Source of the DNA: Phyllobacterium sophorae
GTDB taxonomy: Bacteria > Pseudomonadota > Alphaproteobacteria > Rhizobiales > Rhizobiaceae
Assembly (NCBI RefSeq): GCF_003010965.1
Contig: NZ_PGGM01000005.1
Location: forward strand, 186,001 to 250,000
DNA: 64,000 bases
Reading direction: 5' to 3'
A program made the position numbers and the translations under genes. A model generated the notes under the pieces. That model had not been told where the DNA came from and searched no databases. It saw nothing but the letters and a program-made list of their open reading frames with translations. How positions within the stretch are numbered: the first letter of the stretch is position 1; each line of letters opens with the position of its first letter. Shown here piece after piece: positions 24,363 to 33,670 of this stretch.

Positions 24363-25652
24363 TCAGTCGCTGATGCGTTCGACGACCGCACCGCAACGCG
24401 TCAGCTTTTCCTCGAGACGTTCAAAACCGCGGTCGAGATGATAGACGCGGTTGACCACGGTTTCGCCCTCGGCGGCAAGACCGGCAATGACCAGTGAGAC
24501 CGAAGCCCGCAGGTCCGTTGCCATCACGGGCGCGCCCTTCAGCCGTTCGACGCCCTCGATCTTCGCAGTTTGACCCGAAAGGGAAATCTTGGCGCCCAGC
24601 CGCGCCAGCTCCTGCACGTGCATGAATCGATTTTCGAAGATCGTCTCCGTGATGTGCGATGTGCCTTTCGCCTTGGTCATCAGACCCATGAACTGCGCCT
24701 GAAGGTCAGTGGGAAAGCCGGGAAATGGCTGTGTGGTCACATCGACCGGCATGATGCCGTGGCCATTGCGAACAACGCGCAGGCCGGAATTGGTTTCGGA
24801 TATTTCGGCGCCGGCCTGGCCGAGCGTCGTCAATGCAGCGCTTAGAAGATTGGCATCGGCACCTTCGAGAATAACATCGCCGCCGGTCATAGCGACGGCC
24901 ATGGCATAGGTCCCGGTCTCGATGCGATCCGGAATGACGCGAACGCGGGCGCCGGAAAGACTCGTGACACCTTCGATCGTGATCGTTGGCGTACCAGCAC
25001 CGCGAACCTTCGCACCCATGGCATTGAGGCAGTCGGCCAGATTGACGACTTCCGGTTCCTGGGCGGCGTTCTCGATGACAGTTTCGCCCTTGGCCAGTGT
25101 CGCAGCCATCATTAGTACGTGGGTCGCACCGACCGAAACTTTCGGGAAGACATAGCGGGCCCCAACGAGGCCGCCCTTGGCGCTCGCCTTGACATAGCCA
25201 TTCTCGATCTCGATCTCGGCGCCAAGCGCACGCATACCGTCAATGAAGAGATCGACCGGACGCGTACCGATCGCACAGCCTCCCGGCAGCGATACCGTAG
25301 CAACGCCCATGCGCGCCAGAAGCGGGCCGATGACCCAGAAGCTTGCACGCATCTTGGAGACCAGCTCATAGGGCGCGGTCGTATCGACGATATTGCGTGC
25401 GGTGAAATGGATCGTACGCGAATAGGCGCCGTCCTGACGTTCGCGGCGGCCGTTGACGGAATAATCGACGCCATGGTTGCCGAGAATGCGGATGAGCTGC
25501 TCGACGTCAGCCAGATGCGGCACGTTTTCCAGCGTCAGCGTATCGTCGGTCAGGAGCGACGCGATCATCAACGGCAAAGCCGCGTTCTTGGCACCCGAAA
25601 TCGGGATGACGCCATTGAGCTTGTTACCGCCAACAATCTTGATGCGATCCAT
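24363..25652 (-). CDS. murA: UDP-N-acetylglucosamine 1-carboxyvinyltransferase MurA
   Basis: 429 aa. First committed step of peptidoglycan synthesis: transfers enolpyruvate from PEP to UDP-GlcNAc in the cytoplasm. The N-terminus [20 protein letters not shown] with the KNAALP motif, the active-site loop [15 protein letters not shown] with the fosfomycin-target Cys (about residue 125), and [13 protein letters not shown] are diagnostic. It precedes DUF2948 and hisD by the usual order. Confidence 0.97.
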   Translation of the reverse strand: MDRIKIVGGNKLNGVIPISGAKNAALPLMIASLLTDDTLTLENVPHLADVEQLIRILGNHGVDYSVNGRRERQDGAYSRTIHFTARNIVDTTAPYELVSKMRASFWVIGPLLARMGVATVSLPGGCAIGTRPVDLFIDGMRALGAEIEIENGYVKASAKGGLVGARYVFPKVSVGATHVLMMAATLAKGETVIENAAQEPEVVNLADCLNAMGAKVRGAGTPTITIEGVTSLSGARVRVIPDRIETGTYAMAVAMTGGDVILEGADANLLSAALTTLGQAGAEISETNSGLRVVRNGHGIMPVDVTTQPFPGFPTDLQAQFMGLMTKAKGTSHITETIFENRFMHVQELARLGAKISLSGQTAKIEGVERLKGAPVMATDLRASVSLVIAGLAAEGETVVNRVYHLDRGFERLEEKLTRCGAVVERISD

Positions 25653-25769
25653 ACTGTGTCACTTTCGCGGGAGATTCCCGTCCTGTCGTTGAGACTCTTT
25701 GCAGAGCCGGTTGCTGTAAACCATCACACGAAATGGTTCAAGGAAGGCTTATGGCCAGACCTGGGCCAC

Positions 25770-25964
25770 TCATGGCTCCTCCTGGGAGGAACCGGAAGGT
25801 TTTTCATTTGCGGCGAAGATTCCCTCATCACGCTCGTCTGCGCTCCCTGACCGGCGTGAGCGCAACTGCTGCTTTCGCCGAGCGAGATTCGCCCGCAATT
25901 GTTCCGAACGCCGCTTCTCGCGGTTGATTTGCTCCGAATTCGGGCTTTTCGACGACGACGTCAT
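25770..25964 (-). CDS. Small highly charged conserved-type protein upstream of murA
   Basis: 64 aa, very rich in Arg/Ser/Glu/Gln: INREKRRSEQLRANLARRKQ then a polar, probably disordered tail. It resembles short proteins found just upstream of murA in other rhizobia, of unknown function. A GAGAGA ribosome site precedes ATG 25964. No membrane segment or Cys. The helical basic part could bind RNA or a partner protein. Confidence 0.65.
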   Translation of the reverse strand: MTSSSKSPNSEQINREKRRSEQLRANLARRKQQLRSRRSGSADERDEGIFAANEKPSGSSQEEP

Positions 25965-26116
25965 TGGTTGTCTCTCAAATCCTGAGAAAATTCTGTGCCG
26001 TTTCAGCCGTCAAACCTGACGTTTTTGGGCGATGCACATATTTTGCCCCACAGATTACGAATGCTTGCTTGCGATTTCGGTAATGATATGGCAGAAGTCC
26101 GCCGCGTTCGCAAATC

Positions 26117-26191
26117 GGCTGCGGTAGCTCAGTGGTAGAGCACTCCATTGGTAATGGAGAGGTCGAGAGTTCAATCCTCTCTCGCAGCACC
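26117..26191 (+). tRNA. tRNA-Thr (GGT)
   Basis: 75-nt cloverleaf with encoded CCA. Acceptor GCTGCGG pairs with TCGCAGC (one G-U), D arm AGCTCAGTGGTAGAGC, anticodon arm CTCCATTGGTAATGGAG giving GGT, T arm with GTTCAATC. Confidence 0.97.
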
Positions 26192-26344
26192 AGCGAAATC
26201 CCGTTGAAAATTCGATCTTGTGGCACTGAAGGCAGCGTAGCCGAACGGTCTTGCTGCCTATCAATTGCGCAAATGGAAACAGCGGCCCGAAGGCCGCTGT
26301 TGACAGACCAGACCGCCGATGAGTGGCGGCACATTTTTTCGTGT

Positions 26345-26896
26345 TTATTGACGTGCATCCAGCAATGCATTGACCCGATCGATCTGCGCGTCGGTCAGGG
26401 TGCGGCCAAAATCCTCCTCCAACTGAGCGACCGCATCATCAAGTGCCTGTTCCTGAAGTACGGGATCGGTCAGCGCCAACGCATCCTCCCGGGCGCGCTC
26501 ATAGGTCGCGATCTTGCCGACGGACGAGTTTGGTGAGGCCCGTTCTCTTGCGCGTGCCGACGCGTGGGCAGCATTGAGCGGACCCAGGGTATTTTCGTCA
26601 TCCACGTTTATCGAAGCTTTTTGAACTTTGGTCTTGTCGTGCTGGATTCTGGATTTTTCGTGCGCGCTGGCAGATTTTCCTCGGTCGGACGACTTGCCGT
26701 GGTTGCCACCACCGTTGCCGTTTCCGTTTCCACCGCCATTTCCATTGCCACCACCATTTCCATTGCCACCACCGTTGCCATCCTTGGCAAAAGCCGCTCC
26801 GACCGGGCTAAAACTATCTGTGGTTGACAAAGCTGTGCCGCCTACAAACAGGCCAAGACAAGCTGCCAAGACGATACTGCGTTTAAACTGGGGCAT
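26345..26896 (-). CDS. Secreted Gly-Asn repeat protein, hypothetical
   Basis: 183 aa from ATG 26896, with GGGAGAGG upstream. A signal peptide is clear (SIVLAACLGLFVGGTALS, residues about 8-25, processing probably near GAAFA). It is followed by a GGGNGNGGGNGNG run (about 40-65), a basic linker and a helical C-terminal domain ending TLTDAQIDRVNALLDARQ. Proteins with this layout are common in rhizobia but uncharacterised. Periplasmic or extracellular location is likely. Confidence 0.8.
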   Translation of the reverse strand: MPQFKRSIVLAACLGLFVGGTALSTTDSFSPVGAAFAKDGNGGGNGNGGGNGNGGGNGNGNGGGNHGKSSDRGKSASAHEKSRIQHDKTKVQKASINVDDENTLGPLNAAHASARARERASPNSSVGKIATYERAREDALALTDPVLQEQALDDAVAQLEEDFGRTLTDAQIDRVNALLDARQ

Positions 26897-27012
26897 GTTC
26901 ACCTCTCCCATGAGTAATCATTTTCAATAGTAGTCGAAATCAATCGTTCGTTTAAGGCCCGAATGTGGCAACTTGGGACACTGCCGGTAACATACCATTT
27001 CGACCGGATATG

Positions 27013-27636
27013 CTAGGATCTTGCCTTTGCAGAGCCCCAGCGCAAGCCATCCATCAGCAGCGAGACGAGACGGCGGGAGCGGTCGCGCCAATCCGGGGTA
27101 TCGGGCGCTGAATAAATGCCCGACAACGCCTGCGATATATCGGATATATCGATATCGCTGCGGATGGACCCATCGGCAATAGCGGCATCGACAAGACGCT
27201 GCAACGCCAGCGCAACCATGCCGGACGTATTGGCAAAAACTTCGGAATTCGCGTCGAACAGGATACGCAAACTGTTCGCCATGCCGCGCTTTGCGGCAAT
27301 GTAATCGACGAAACGCTGCATCCATTCCGCCAGGGCAACATCCGGCGCCTCTCGTAGTGCGAGTTCCTCGGCAGCCGCACAAAGCGCCTCGACCTCGCGC
27401 CGGTAGAGGACTTCCACCAGATGTTCCCGCGTCGGAAAATGCCTGTAAAGCGTGCCGATACCGACACCAGCCTGCCGCGCTATCTCCTCCAGCGAAGCGT
27501 TGCCGCCCCGTTCGGCAAAGGCGGTCGCAGCGATCTCGACCAGCTTTTCCCGATTGCGGCTGGCATCGGCACGCAGGCGCCTGGCAGGCGGAGATGGCTT
27601 GATCTCCTTCGGCTCTGGCGGCTCCCTGGTGCCCAA
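27013..27636 (-). CDS. TetR-family transcription regulator
   Basis: 207 aa from TTG 27636 (LGTREPPEPKEIK), with GGAG eight bases upstream; ATG starts further up (e.g. 27675) are possible. The TetR helix-turn-helix is residues about 30-75: ASLEEIARQAGVGIGTLYRH then FPTREHLVEVLYRREVE. The C-terminal part is the ligand-binding helical domain. The gene is divergent from the aldehyde oxidoreductase operon (start 27840) and probably represses it; a perfect-armed palindrome lies in the gap at 27700-27713. Confidence 0.9.
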   Translation of the reverse strand: MGTREPPEPKEIKPSPPARRLRADASRNREKLVEIAATAFAERGGNASLEEIARQAGVGIGTLYRHFPTREHLVEVLYRREVEALCAAAEELALREAPDVALAEWMQRFVDYIAAKRGMANSLRILFDANSEVFANTSGMVALALQRLVDAAIADGSIRSDIDISDISQALSGIYSAPDTPDWRDRSRRLVSLLMDGLRWGSAKARS

Positions 27637-27699
27637 TATTACAACTCCAAATGCGATTAGGGCTTGAACCCGCATGGGCAAGCCGCTATGTTTCAGAAA

Positions 27700-27713
27700 C
27701 GGAGGCACCTCCG
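27700..27713. promoter_or_regulatory. Candidate TetR operator palindrome
   Basis: CGGAGGCACCTCCG: two perfect 6-base arms around CA, between the TetR gene and the divergent paoABC-like operon. The size and place suit a TetR operator, but no homologous site is known to me. Confidence 0.35.
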
Positions 27714-27839
27714 ATTAGTCTGTGACTTTCGGACTATTACCCCATTTAGGGCCAGCATGTCATGTTTTTTGCGCCTTGAACGCAACCGAACGATACCGGC
27801 CCCATTTAATTCTAATGAGCGTACTGGAGCAGGACGCCT

Positions 27840-28316
27840 ATGACGAACGAAACCATCCTACATCTCGATGTCAACGGTCAGACGCAGACACTCACGGTCG
27901 AGCCACGTGTGACCTTGCTGGACGCGCTGCGTGATCATCTTGAATTAACCGGGACCAAGAAAGGCTGCGATCAGGGCCAATGCGGCGCCTGTACGGTGCA
28001 TGTCGACGGCGAGCGGGTGCTTTCCTGCCTGACGCTCGCAGCGCAGGTAGAGGGCCGCAAGATCACCACCATCGAGGGACTTTCCGACGCGGGAGGCGAC
28101 CTTCATCCGGTCCAGGAAGCCTTCCTTGAGCATGACGCCTTCCAGTGCGGCTACTGCACGCCGGGACAGATCATGTCCGCCGTCGCCTGCATCCGCGAAG
28201 GCCATGCCGGTTCCGACGATGAAATCCGCGAATATATGTCGGGCAATCTCTGCCGTTGCGGTGCCTACCCGCACATTGTCGAGGCGGTCCGCGAAGCTGC
28301 AAAGGTGATGTCATGA
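27840..28316 (+). CDS. paoA: Aldehyde oxidoreductase 2Fe-2S subunit (PaoA-like)
   Basis: 158 aa. An N-terminal plant-type ferredoxin cluster (KKGCDQGQCGACTVHVDGER, and LSC at residue 63) and a C-terminal second cluster (FQCGYCTPGQ, then SGNLCRCGAYPHI) define the two-[2Fe-2S] subunit of xanthine-oxidase-type molybdenum hydroxylases. Electrons pass from the molybdenum subunit through it to FAD. No Tat signal is visible, unlike E. coli PaoA, so the enzyme may be cytoplasmic. It overlaps the FAD subunit gene by four bases. Confidence 0.92.
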   Translation: MTNETILHLDVNGQTQTLTVEPRVTLLDALRDHLELTGTKKGCDQGQCGACTVHVDGERVLSCLTLAAQVEGRKITTIEGLSDAGGDLHPVQEAFLEHDAFQCGYCTPGQIMSAVACIREGHAGSDDEIREYMSGNLCRCGAYPHIVEAVREAAKVMS

Positions 28317-29296
28317 GAGATTTCTCCTATCTTCGCGCCAACTCGGTCGAGGAAGCACTGCGCGCCGCCGCCATGCCGGCAACCATGCTGCTGGCGGGTG
28401 GAACGACCTTACTCGACCTTGCCAAATGCGGCGTCGCCGCGCCGGAGCTGGTCGTCGATATCACCCATCTCAAGGGCCTTGATGCGATCCGCGTCGATGT
28501 GGATGGCGCGTTCATCGGCGCTCTGGCAAAGATGAGCCATGTGGCGGCCGATACTGCTATCCAAGCGCAGTATCCGGCGGTCTCGGAAGCCTTGTCGCAA
28601 GCGGCATCTGCCCAGCTCCGCAACATGGCGACGATCGGCGGCAACCTGTTGCAGCGGACGCGCTGCGCCTATTTCCGCGATCCGTCGACTTTCCCAGCCT
28701 GCAACAAGCGCAACCCCGGCAGCGGTTGCTCAGCACTTGAAGGCGTCAACCGCGGTCATGCGATCCTCGGCACCAGCGTTGCCTGCATCGCAACCTATCC
28801 GGGTGACCTTGCCGTGGCGCTCGTCGCTCTCGATGCCGTCGTTCATCTGGGCGAGCGCAAGGTCGCGGTCGATGACTTCTTCCTTCTGCCAGGGACCACG
28901 CCGCACAAGGAACATGCCATGCAGTCCGGCGAAATGATCACCGCGATCACCATCCCGGCATCGGTCGCCGCGCGGCATTCCACCTATCTCAAGGTGCGCG
29001 ACCGCCAGTCCTATGAATTCGCCGCCGCAAGCGCTGCTGTCGGCATCGAGTTCGAGCCGGACGGCGAAACCATCCGCGACATTCGTATCGGTCTTGGCGG
29101 CGCGGCAACCAAACCGTGGCGTGCCCGCGCAGTCGAAGATGCGCTTCGCGGCAAGGCACTGGAGCCGGACACGGTCAAGAGCGCCAGCCGTCTTGCTGTC
29201 GAGGGCGCCATCGCCCATGGCGGCAACCACTACAAGATCGAGCTCGCCCCGCGCGTCGTCGAACGCGCCATTCTCAAAACGGGAGCCATGGCATGA
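28313..29296 (+). CDS. paoB: Aldehyde oxidoreductase FAD subunit (PaoB-like)
   Basis: 327 aa; ATG 28313 in an ATGA overlap with paoA. FAD-binding motifs AGGTTLLDL (residues about 35-43) and the region ATIGGNLLQRTRCAYF. The cysteine-bearing insertion RCAYFRD, PACNKRNPGSGCSALEG is characteristic of the PaoB/YagS type, which holds an extra [4Fe-4S] cluster. Works as the middle subunit of a molybdenum aldehyde/aromatic-aldehyde oxidase. Overlaps paoC by four bases. Confidence 0.92.
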   Translation: MRDFSYLRANSVEEALRAAAMPATMLLAGGTTLLDLAKCGVAAPELVVDITHLKGLDAIRVDVDGAFIGALAKMSHVAADTAIQAQYPAVSEALSQAASAQLRNMATIGGNLLQRTRCAYFRDPSTFPACNKRNPGSGCSALEGVNRGHAILGTSVACIATYPGDLAVALVALDAVVHLGERKVAVDDFFLLPGTTPHKEHAMQSGEMITAITIPASVAARHSTYLKVRDRQSYEFAAASAAVGIEFEPDGETIRDIRIGLGGAATKPWRARAVEDALRGKALEPDTVKSASRLAVEGAIAHGGNHYKIELAPRVVERAILKTGAMA

Positions 29297-31587
29297 CAAT
29301 TATCGACACAAAGATGAAACATGGCGATGCATCGGATGGCATCCTCGGCGGCCGCCTGTCGCGCATCGATGGACCTGCCAAGATCACCGGGACTGCCGAC
29401 TATGCAATGGAACATTTTCCGGAAGGCATGGCCCATGCCGTCATTATTGACAGCACCATCGCCTCCGGCCGGATCCTTGCCATCGACAGCGCAGCGGCGG
29501 AGGCATATCCGGGCGTCCTGCTTGTCCTGACACCGGATAATGCCCTACCGATCAAGACAGCCACGGACTGGACCGGAGCGCCGCCGCCCGCTGTTCCCTA
29601 TGAACCGTTGGCACGCGACATCACCTTCAGTGGCCAGCATATTGCTGCTGTCATTGCCGGGACGTTCGAGCAGGCGACCGCAGCGGCAGCCCTCGTCAAG
29701 GTCACCTATGAGGAGACTACCCCGATTTCGAGCTTCGACGATCCGAGGTCCGGCGAAGGCTACCTGATCGACATGATGACCAAGGAATGGGGTGACGCCG
29801 AGGCTGCGCTTGCCACGGCGCCCGTTCGTATCGAGCAGGAATACAGGACTCCGCGTGAATACAATGTGCCGATCGAGCCACACGGGCTGATCGCCCATTG
29901 GGAGGGCGATAAGCTGACCCTTTGGGAGCCGAGTCAGTGGATCGATGGCATGTCCCGCACCTATGCGGAATGGTTCGGCATACCGTTCGAGAATGTGCGC
30001 ATGCTGTCGCCCTATATCGGCGGCGGTTTCGGTTCGAAGGCGCTGCCCACCCGCTATGGCGCAGTTGCCGCCATCGCTGCGAAGATGCTCGACCGCCCCG
30101 TCAAGCTTGCGATCACGCGGCCGCAGACCTTTACCGCCTTCGGCGGGCGGCCGGCGACACGGCAGACCATCGCACTTGGCGCTACCCGCGAGGGCAAATT
30201 GCTGTCGATCCGGCATCGCGGTGCCAACGAGACTTCCATGGACGATGTCGCGGTCGAACCACTCGGCTCCGTAATATCGATCATGTATGCGACGCCGAAT
30301 TTCTCCTCGCGCCAGAACATCGTGCCGGTGAACACGGTAAAACCCGGTGCGCTGCGTGCGCCTGGTGAAAACCCGAGCGCGTTCGGCATCGAATGCGCGA
30401 TCGACGAACTTGCCTACGAGGTCGGCATCGATCCGCTCGATATCCGCCTGCTCAACTATGCCGAGGAGGACCCGAGCGCCAACAAGCCCTGGTCGACCCG
30501 CCGGCTGCGCGAAGCCTATGCGGCGGGTGCGGAAGCCTTCGGTTGGGCGAAGCGCAACCCGCGCGTCCGGTCAATGCGCGAGGGCAAGCAGCTGATCGGC
30601 TACGGCGTTGCCGCGGGCACCTATCCCGTTCGCCGCACGCCGGGTGAGGCCATGGTCCGCATCTTGAGCAACGGCACGATCGAAGTCGCCAGCAGCGGGA
30701 TCGACATGGGTCAAGGAACCTATACGATCCTCGCCCAGACGGCGGCCGAGGCGATCGGCGTTCCGGTCGAGACCGTCGTGGTCAAGCTCGGCGATTCGTC
30801 GCTTCCGCGCGCGCCTGTCGCCGGTGGTTCGCAACTTGCGAATCTCATGACCGGCGCCGTGCACAAGGCAGCGCATGCCGCCCGCGACGAACTGATCGGC
30901 CTTGCCATCAATGATCCGAACTCGCCGTTCCGCGACCTGCAGGCCAATACGCTGACCATCGAGGCAGGGCAAATCTTGTCGCCGCGCGATGCGGGTTCCA
31001 GTGTCTCCATTGCCGAAGTCATGCGCCGCACCGGCCGCGAGCGTATCGAGGCACTGCGCAATACGCTGCCGGAAGAGCACCAGAACGACAAAGATCATTT
31101 CCGTAACTTCACGACGATCTCGACAATGAAATCACCGACCGAAGGCGACTATTCGCTTCACAGCTGGTGCGTGCATTTCGTTGAGGTGCGTGTCGACGTG
31201 GATTTCGGCACGGTTCGCGTCTCTCGCATGGTGTCCGCATTGGATTCGGGCCGCCTCTACAATCCGAAGCTCGCCGAGAGCCAGTGGAAGGGCGGTATCA
31301 TCATGGGCATCGGCCAGGCGCTGCTCGAAGAAGGCATTGTCGATCCCCGCCATGGCCGCGTGATGAATAACAATCTCGGCGACTATCTCATACCGACGAA
31401 TGCCGACATTCCCGATCTCCAGGTCATCTCGGTCGGTATTCCGGATACCCATGCCTCGGTGCTCGGCGGCAAGGCGGTGGGTGAGCTTGCCATTGTCGGC
31501 GTCGCGCCCGCGATTGCCAACGCGGTCTACCACGCCACGGGGGTGCGGGTACGGGAACTGCCGGTTACCCTGGAGAAATTGATCTAG
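29293..31587 (+). CDS. paoC: Aldehyde oxidoreductase molybdenum subunit (PaoC-like)
   Basis: 764 aa; ATG 29293 in an ATGA overlap with paoB. Family motifs: RIDGPAKITGTADYAMEH at the N-terminus, YIGGGFGSK (about residue 240), the molybdenum-cofactor loops DMGQGTYTILAQ and PVAGGSQLAN, and GKAVGELAIVG near the C-terminus with the catalytic Glu. It oxidises aldehydes to acids with water, using a molybdopterin cofactor. The operon lacks an obvious insertion chaperone (PaoD/XdhC) in the window. Substrate is not known; aromatic aldehydes are the E. coli precedent. A hairpin terminator follows. Confidence 0.92.
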   Translation: MTIIDTKMKHGDASDGILGGRLSRIDGPAKITGTADYAMEHFPEGMAHAVIIDSTIASGRILAIDSAAAEAYPGVLLVLTPDNALPIKTATDWTGAPPPAVPYEPLARDITFSGQHIAAVIAGTFEQATAAAALVKVTYEETTPISSFDDPRSGEGYLIDMMTKEWGDAEAALATAPVRIEQEYRTPREYNVPIEPHGLIAHWEGDKLTLWEPSQWIDGMSRTYAEWFGIPFENVRMLSPYIGGGFGSKALPTRYGAVAAIAAKMLDRPVKLAITRPQTFTAFGGRPATRQTIALGATREGKLLSIRHRGANETSMDDVAVEPLGSVISIMYATPNFSSRQNIVPVNTVKPGALRAPGENPSAFGIECAIDELAYEVGIDPLDIRLLNYAEEDPSANKPWSTRRLREAYAAGAEAFGWAKRNPRVRSMREGKQLIGYGVAAGTYPVRRTPGEAMVRILSNGTIEVASSGIDMGQGTYTILAQTAAEAIGVPVETVVVKLGDSSLPRAPVAGGSQLANLMTGAVHKAAHAARDELIGLAINDPNSPFRDLQANTLTIEAGQILSPRDAGSSVSIAEVMRRTGRERIEALRNTLPEEHQNDKDHFRNFTTISTMKSPTEGDYSLHSWCVHFVEVRVDVDFGTVRVSRMVSALDSGRLYNPKLAESQWKGGIIMGIGQALLEEGIVDPRHGRVMNNNLGDYLIPTNADIPDLQVISVGIPDTHASVLGGKAVGELAIVGVAPAIANAVYHATGVRVRELPVTLEKLI

Positions 31588-31596
31588 ATCAATCAG

Positions 31597-31624
31597 AAGG
31601 GGCCGGTCTTCGACCGGCCTCCTT
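31597..31624. terminator. Bidirectional terminator between paoC and LysR gene
   Basis: Inverted repeat AAGG-GGCCGGTC (31597-31608) with GACCGGCC-TCCTT (31612-31624), three-base loop, lying between two convergent genes ten bases from the first stop and five from the other. Confidence 0.75.
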
Positions 31625-31628
31625 TGAA

Positions 31629-32531
31629 TCATCCGAATCTTTCCAGTTCCTGTTTGAACCGTTCAACCAGCCACGTGCCCGCCGGCCCCAGGGGGCTATC
31701 GACGGGATAAATGGCCAGTAGCGGATAGGCAGTTTCCGGATAGGGCTCGAGGTCGAGAAGCACGAGCCGTCCTTCGGCAAGATCGTCCTTCACCATCCAT
31801 TTTGGCAGGCCGCCCCAGCCCAAACTGGCCAATATCAGGTCATGTTTGGTGCTGACATCTGTCAGTCGCCAGGTCTTGTAGGCAAAAACGCCAAAATCCC
31901 GTCCTTTGGTCTGTTCGCTTAGGTCGGTGATCACAAGCTGAATATGATCGCGGATAAAGGATAGTGGTACAGGACCTTCATGGAGAGCCAGCGGATGATC
32001 GGGCGCCGCCACGGGCGTCATGGCTGTTTGGCCAACCTGTTGCAGGACGAGTTCGTCTTGCACCTGCATCGGCGGACCGCCAATGCCAAAATCTGCCTGC
32101 TTCTTGAGAACGAGGTCCCAGACCATTCCGAGCGCACCGACATGAACGCGCAGGCTGACCGTCGGAAACTGTACCTGGAACGCCTTGAGGACACAGGTCA
32201 GGACCGGAGATGGCAACGAGACATCGACGGCGACGGCCACCTCAGCCTCCAACCCATGTTTTAGCCCCTCCGCCCTGGATCGCAGACTCTGCAAGACGGA
32301 AACCATGCGCCGCGCGTCCTCCAGCATGGCGGTTCCCGCCTCGGTCAGGCGCGGTTCACGCGTTCCACCACGCTCAAAAAGTTGCAACTCAAGCTGCGCC
32401 TCCAGATTGGCGATCGTATAGCTCACCACCGATTGCGAACGATTGAGCCGCCGTGCCGCGGCCGAGAAGCTTCCCGTCTCCGCCACAGCAACAAAGACCT
32501 GGAGTTGATCCAGGGTGGGGTTTGGTTGCAC
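31629..32531 (-). CDS. LysR-family transcription regulator
   Basis: 300 aa. Winged helix at residues about 4-62: LDQLQVFVAVAETGSFSAAA, then RRLNRSQSVVSYTIANLE, the standard LysR start. The rest is a periplasmic-binding-protein-like effector domain (about 90-295). It is divergent from the azoreductase gene at 32662 with a T-N11-A palindrome in between, so it most likely controls that gene and itself. Confidence 0.92.
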   Translation of the reverse strand: MQPNPTLDQLQVFVAVAETGSFSAAARRLNRSQSVVSYTIANLEAQLELQLFERGGTREPRLTEAGTAMLEDARRMVSVLQSLRSRAEGLKHGLEAEVAVAVDVSLPSPVLTCVLKAFQVQFPTVSLRVHVGALGMVWDLVLKKQADFGIGGPPMQVQDELVLQQVGQTAMTPVAAPDHPLALHEGPVPLSFIRDHIQLVITDLSEQTKGRDFGVFAYKTWRLTDVSTKHDLILASLGWGGLPKWMVKDDLAEGRLVLLDLEPYPETAYPLLAIYPVDSPLGPAGTWLVERFKQELERFG

Positions 32532-32541
32532 CGCCTTACCT

Positions 32542-32556
32542 ATCTACTAATTAGAT
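32542..32556. promoter_or_regulatory. LysR-type T-N11-A box
   Basis: ATCTACTAATTAGAT: inverted repeat ATCTA/TAGAT containing T-N11-A (T 32543 to A 32555), eleven bases upstream of the LysR start codon in the LysR-azoR gap, where such regulators bind. Confidence 0.55.
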
Positions 32557-32661
32557 GGATTGGATCGATATTTTCCCAGTTTTCTAAATGGATGTCGAGA
32601 ACCAAATTACAGCCATCGGATTGTTCTTCCCAGAGACAACTTAACTGAAGGAACTTAGGCT

Positions 32662-33279
32662 ATGTCTTCCATACTTCTCGTAACATCCAGTCCCCGTGGT
32701 GCTGCATCCCATTCGACGCGCGTCGCAACCGAACTTGCACAGAAGCTGCAGGCCAAGACGCCTGGCGCCAAGATTGTCACCCGCGACCTTGCGAATAACC
32801 CGCTTCCGCATATCGATGCCGATTATACTTCCGGTATCTATACACCGGCCGAGTCGCGCTCCGCTCAGCAGCAGAGCGTGGTCGGCGTATCGGATGCGAT
32901 TGTCGATGAGCTATTTGCAGCCGACGCAGTTGTCATTGCGACCGGCCTTATCAACTTCAACATTTCCTCGACGTTGAAATCCTGGATCGACCACATCGCG
33001 CGTGCCGGCAAGACGTTCAGCTATGGCGCCGATGGCCCGAAGGGTCTGGTGACCGGCAAGAAGGTATATGTGGTAATTGCCTCCGGCGGCGTTTATTCGA
33101 GTGGCCCTGCTGCCTCGTTCGATCATGCCACGCCGTACCTCAAAGCGACTCTCGGTTTCCTTGGCATGACCGACGTTGAAGTTGTCCGCATCGAAGGTGT
33201 TGCGATGGGCCCTGAAGCAGAAGCAAAGGCTATTTCTTCTGCTCTTGATTATACAAGCGACCTGGCGCTTGCCGCCTAA
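32662..33279 (+). CDS. azoR: FMN-dependent NADH-azoreductase
   Basis: 205 aa. Flavodoxin-like fold: N-terminal SSILLVTSSPRGAASHSTRV binds FMN phosphate, TGLINFNISSTLKSWIDHIA and VIASGGVYSSG complete the FMN site, as in AzoR/AcpD. It reduces azo compounds and quinones with NADH in the cytoplasm and often serves in thiol or quinone stress. Divergent from a LysR gene that probably senses such compounds. A strong terminator follows. Confidence 0.92.
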   Translation: MSSILLVTSSPRGAASHSTRVATELAQKLQAKTPGAKIVTRDLANNPLPHIDADYTSGIYTPAESRSAQQQSVVGVSDAIVDELFAADAVVIATGLINFNISSTLKSWIDHIARAGKTFSYGADGPKGLVTGKKVYVVIASGGVYSSGPAASFDHATPYLKATLGFLGMTDVEVVRIEGVAMGPEAEAKAISSALDYTSDLALAA

Positions 33280-33296
33280 GGGTTAGCGCTGGTCGT

Positions 33297-33328
33297 GAAA
33301 GAGGCGGGTTTTTCGACCCGCCTCTTTC
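33297..33328. terminator. Strong hairpin terminator
   Basis: 13-bp perfect inverted repeat (33297-33309, 33316-33328), six-base loop TTTTCG. It sits between azoR and the convergent small gene at 33360 and can serve both. Confidence 0.8.
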
Positions 33329-33359
33329 ATCGCTATTCAGTAAAAACTCAGTTTCAATA

Positions 33360-33545
33360 TTAGCCGCGACGGGCGCGCTCGGCATCATCGAGTCGCTTCA
33401 ATTGATCAAGAAGACTTTCAGGGACTGTATCTTCGATCTTATAAATGCCTGCCGCGCGTATCGCCGATCTGTAAGACGATTGGGAGATCTGTCGCCTCAG
33501 GATCCGTGAGAGTTGTTTTTCGTAGGTACGGTCGTTACCGTCCAT
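33360..33545 (-). CDS. Small hypothetical protein
   Basis: 61 aa: MDGNDRTYEKQLSRILRRQI then SQSSYRSAIRAAGIYKIEDT and a charged helical tail DQLKRLDDAERARRG. GGAG eight bases upstream of ATG 33545 supports it. Soluble, helical, no Cys; not recognised. Confidence 0.65.
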   Translation of the reverse strand: MDGNDRTYEKQLSRILRRQISQSSYRSAIRAAGIYKIEDTVPESLLDQLKRLDDAERARRG

Positions 33546-33670
33546 CGCATAAGCTCCAACTTTGCTTCGTAGACTAAACCCATCCCTACGAAGAAGGTTC
33601 CCCTTTTCTAGACTTGAAGCTTTTGTGACAATGTGGCTCTCCGACGCACCCGCTATTTATTCACAAAGGA

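Noticed and set aside
26608..26930. Open frames opposite the Gly-Asn protein, rich in Pro/Phe
   Set aside because: Antisense of the GGN repeats; the sense protein has a signal peptide and a good ribosome site.
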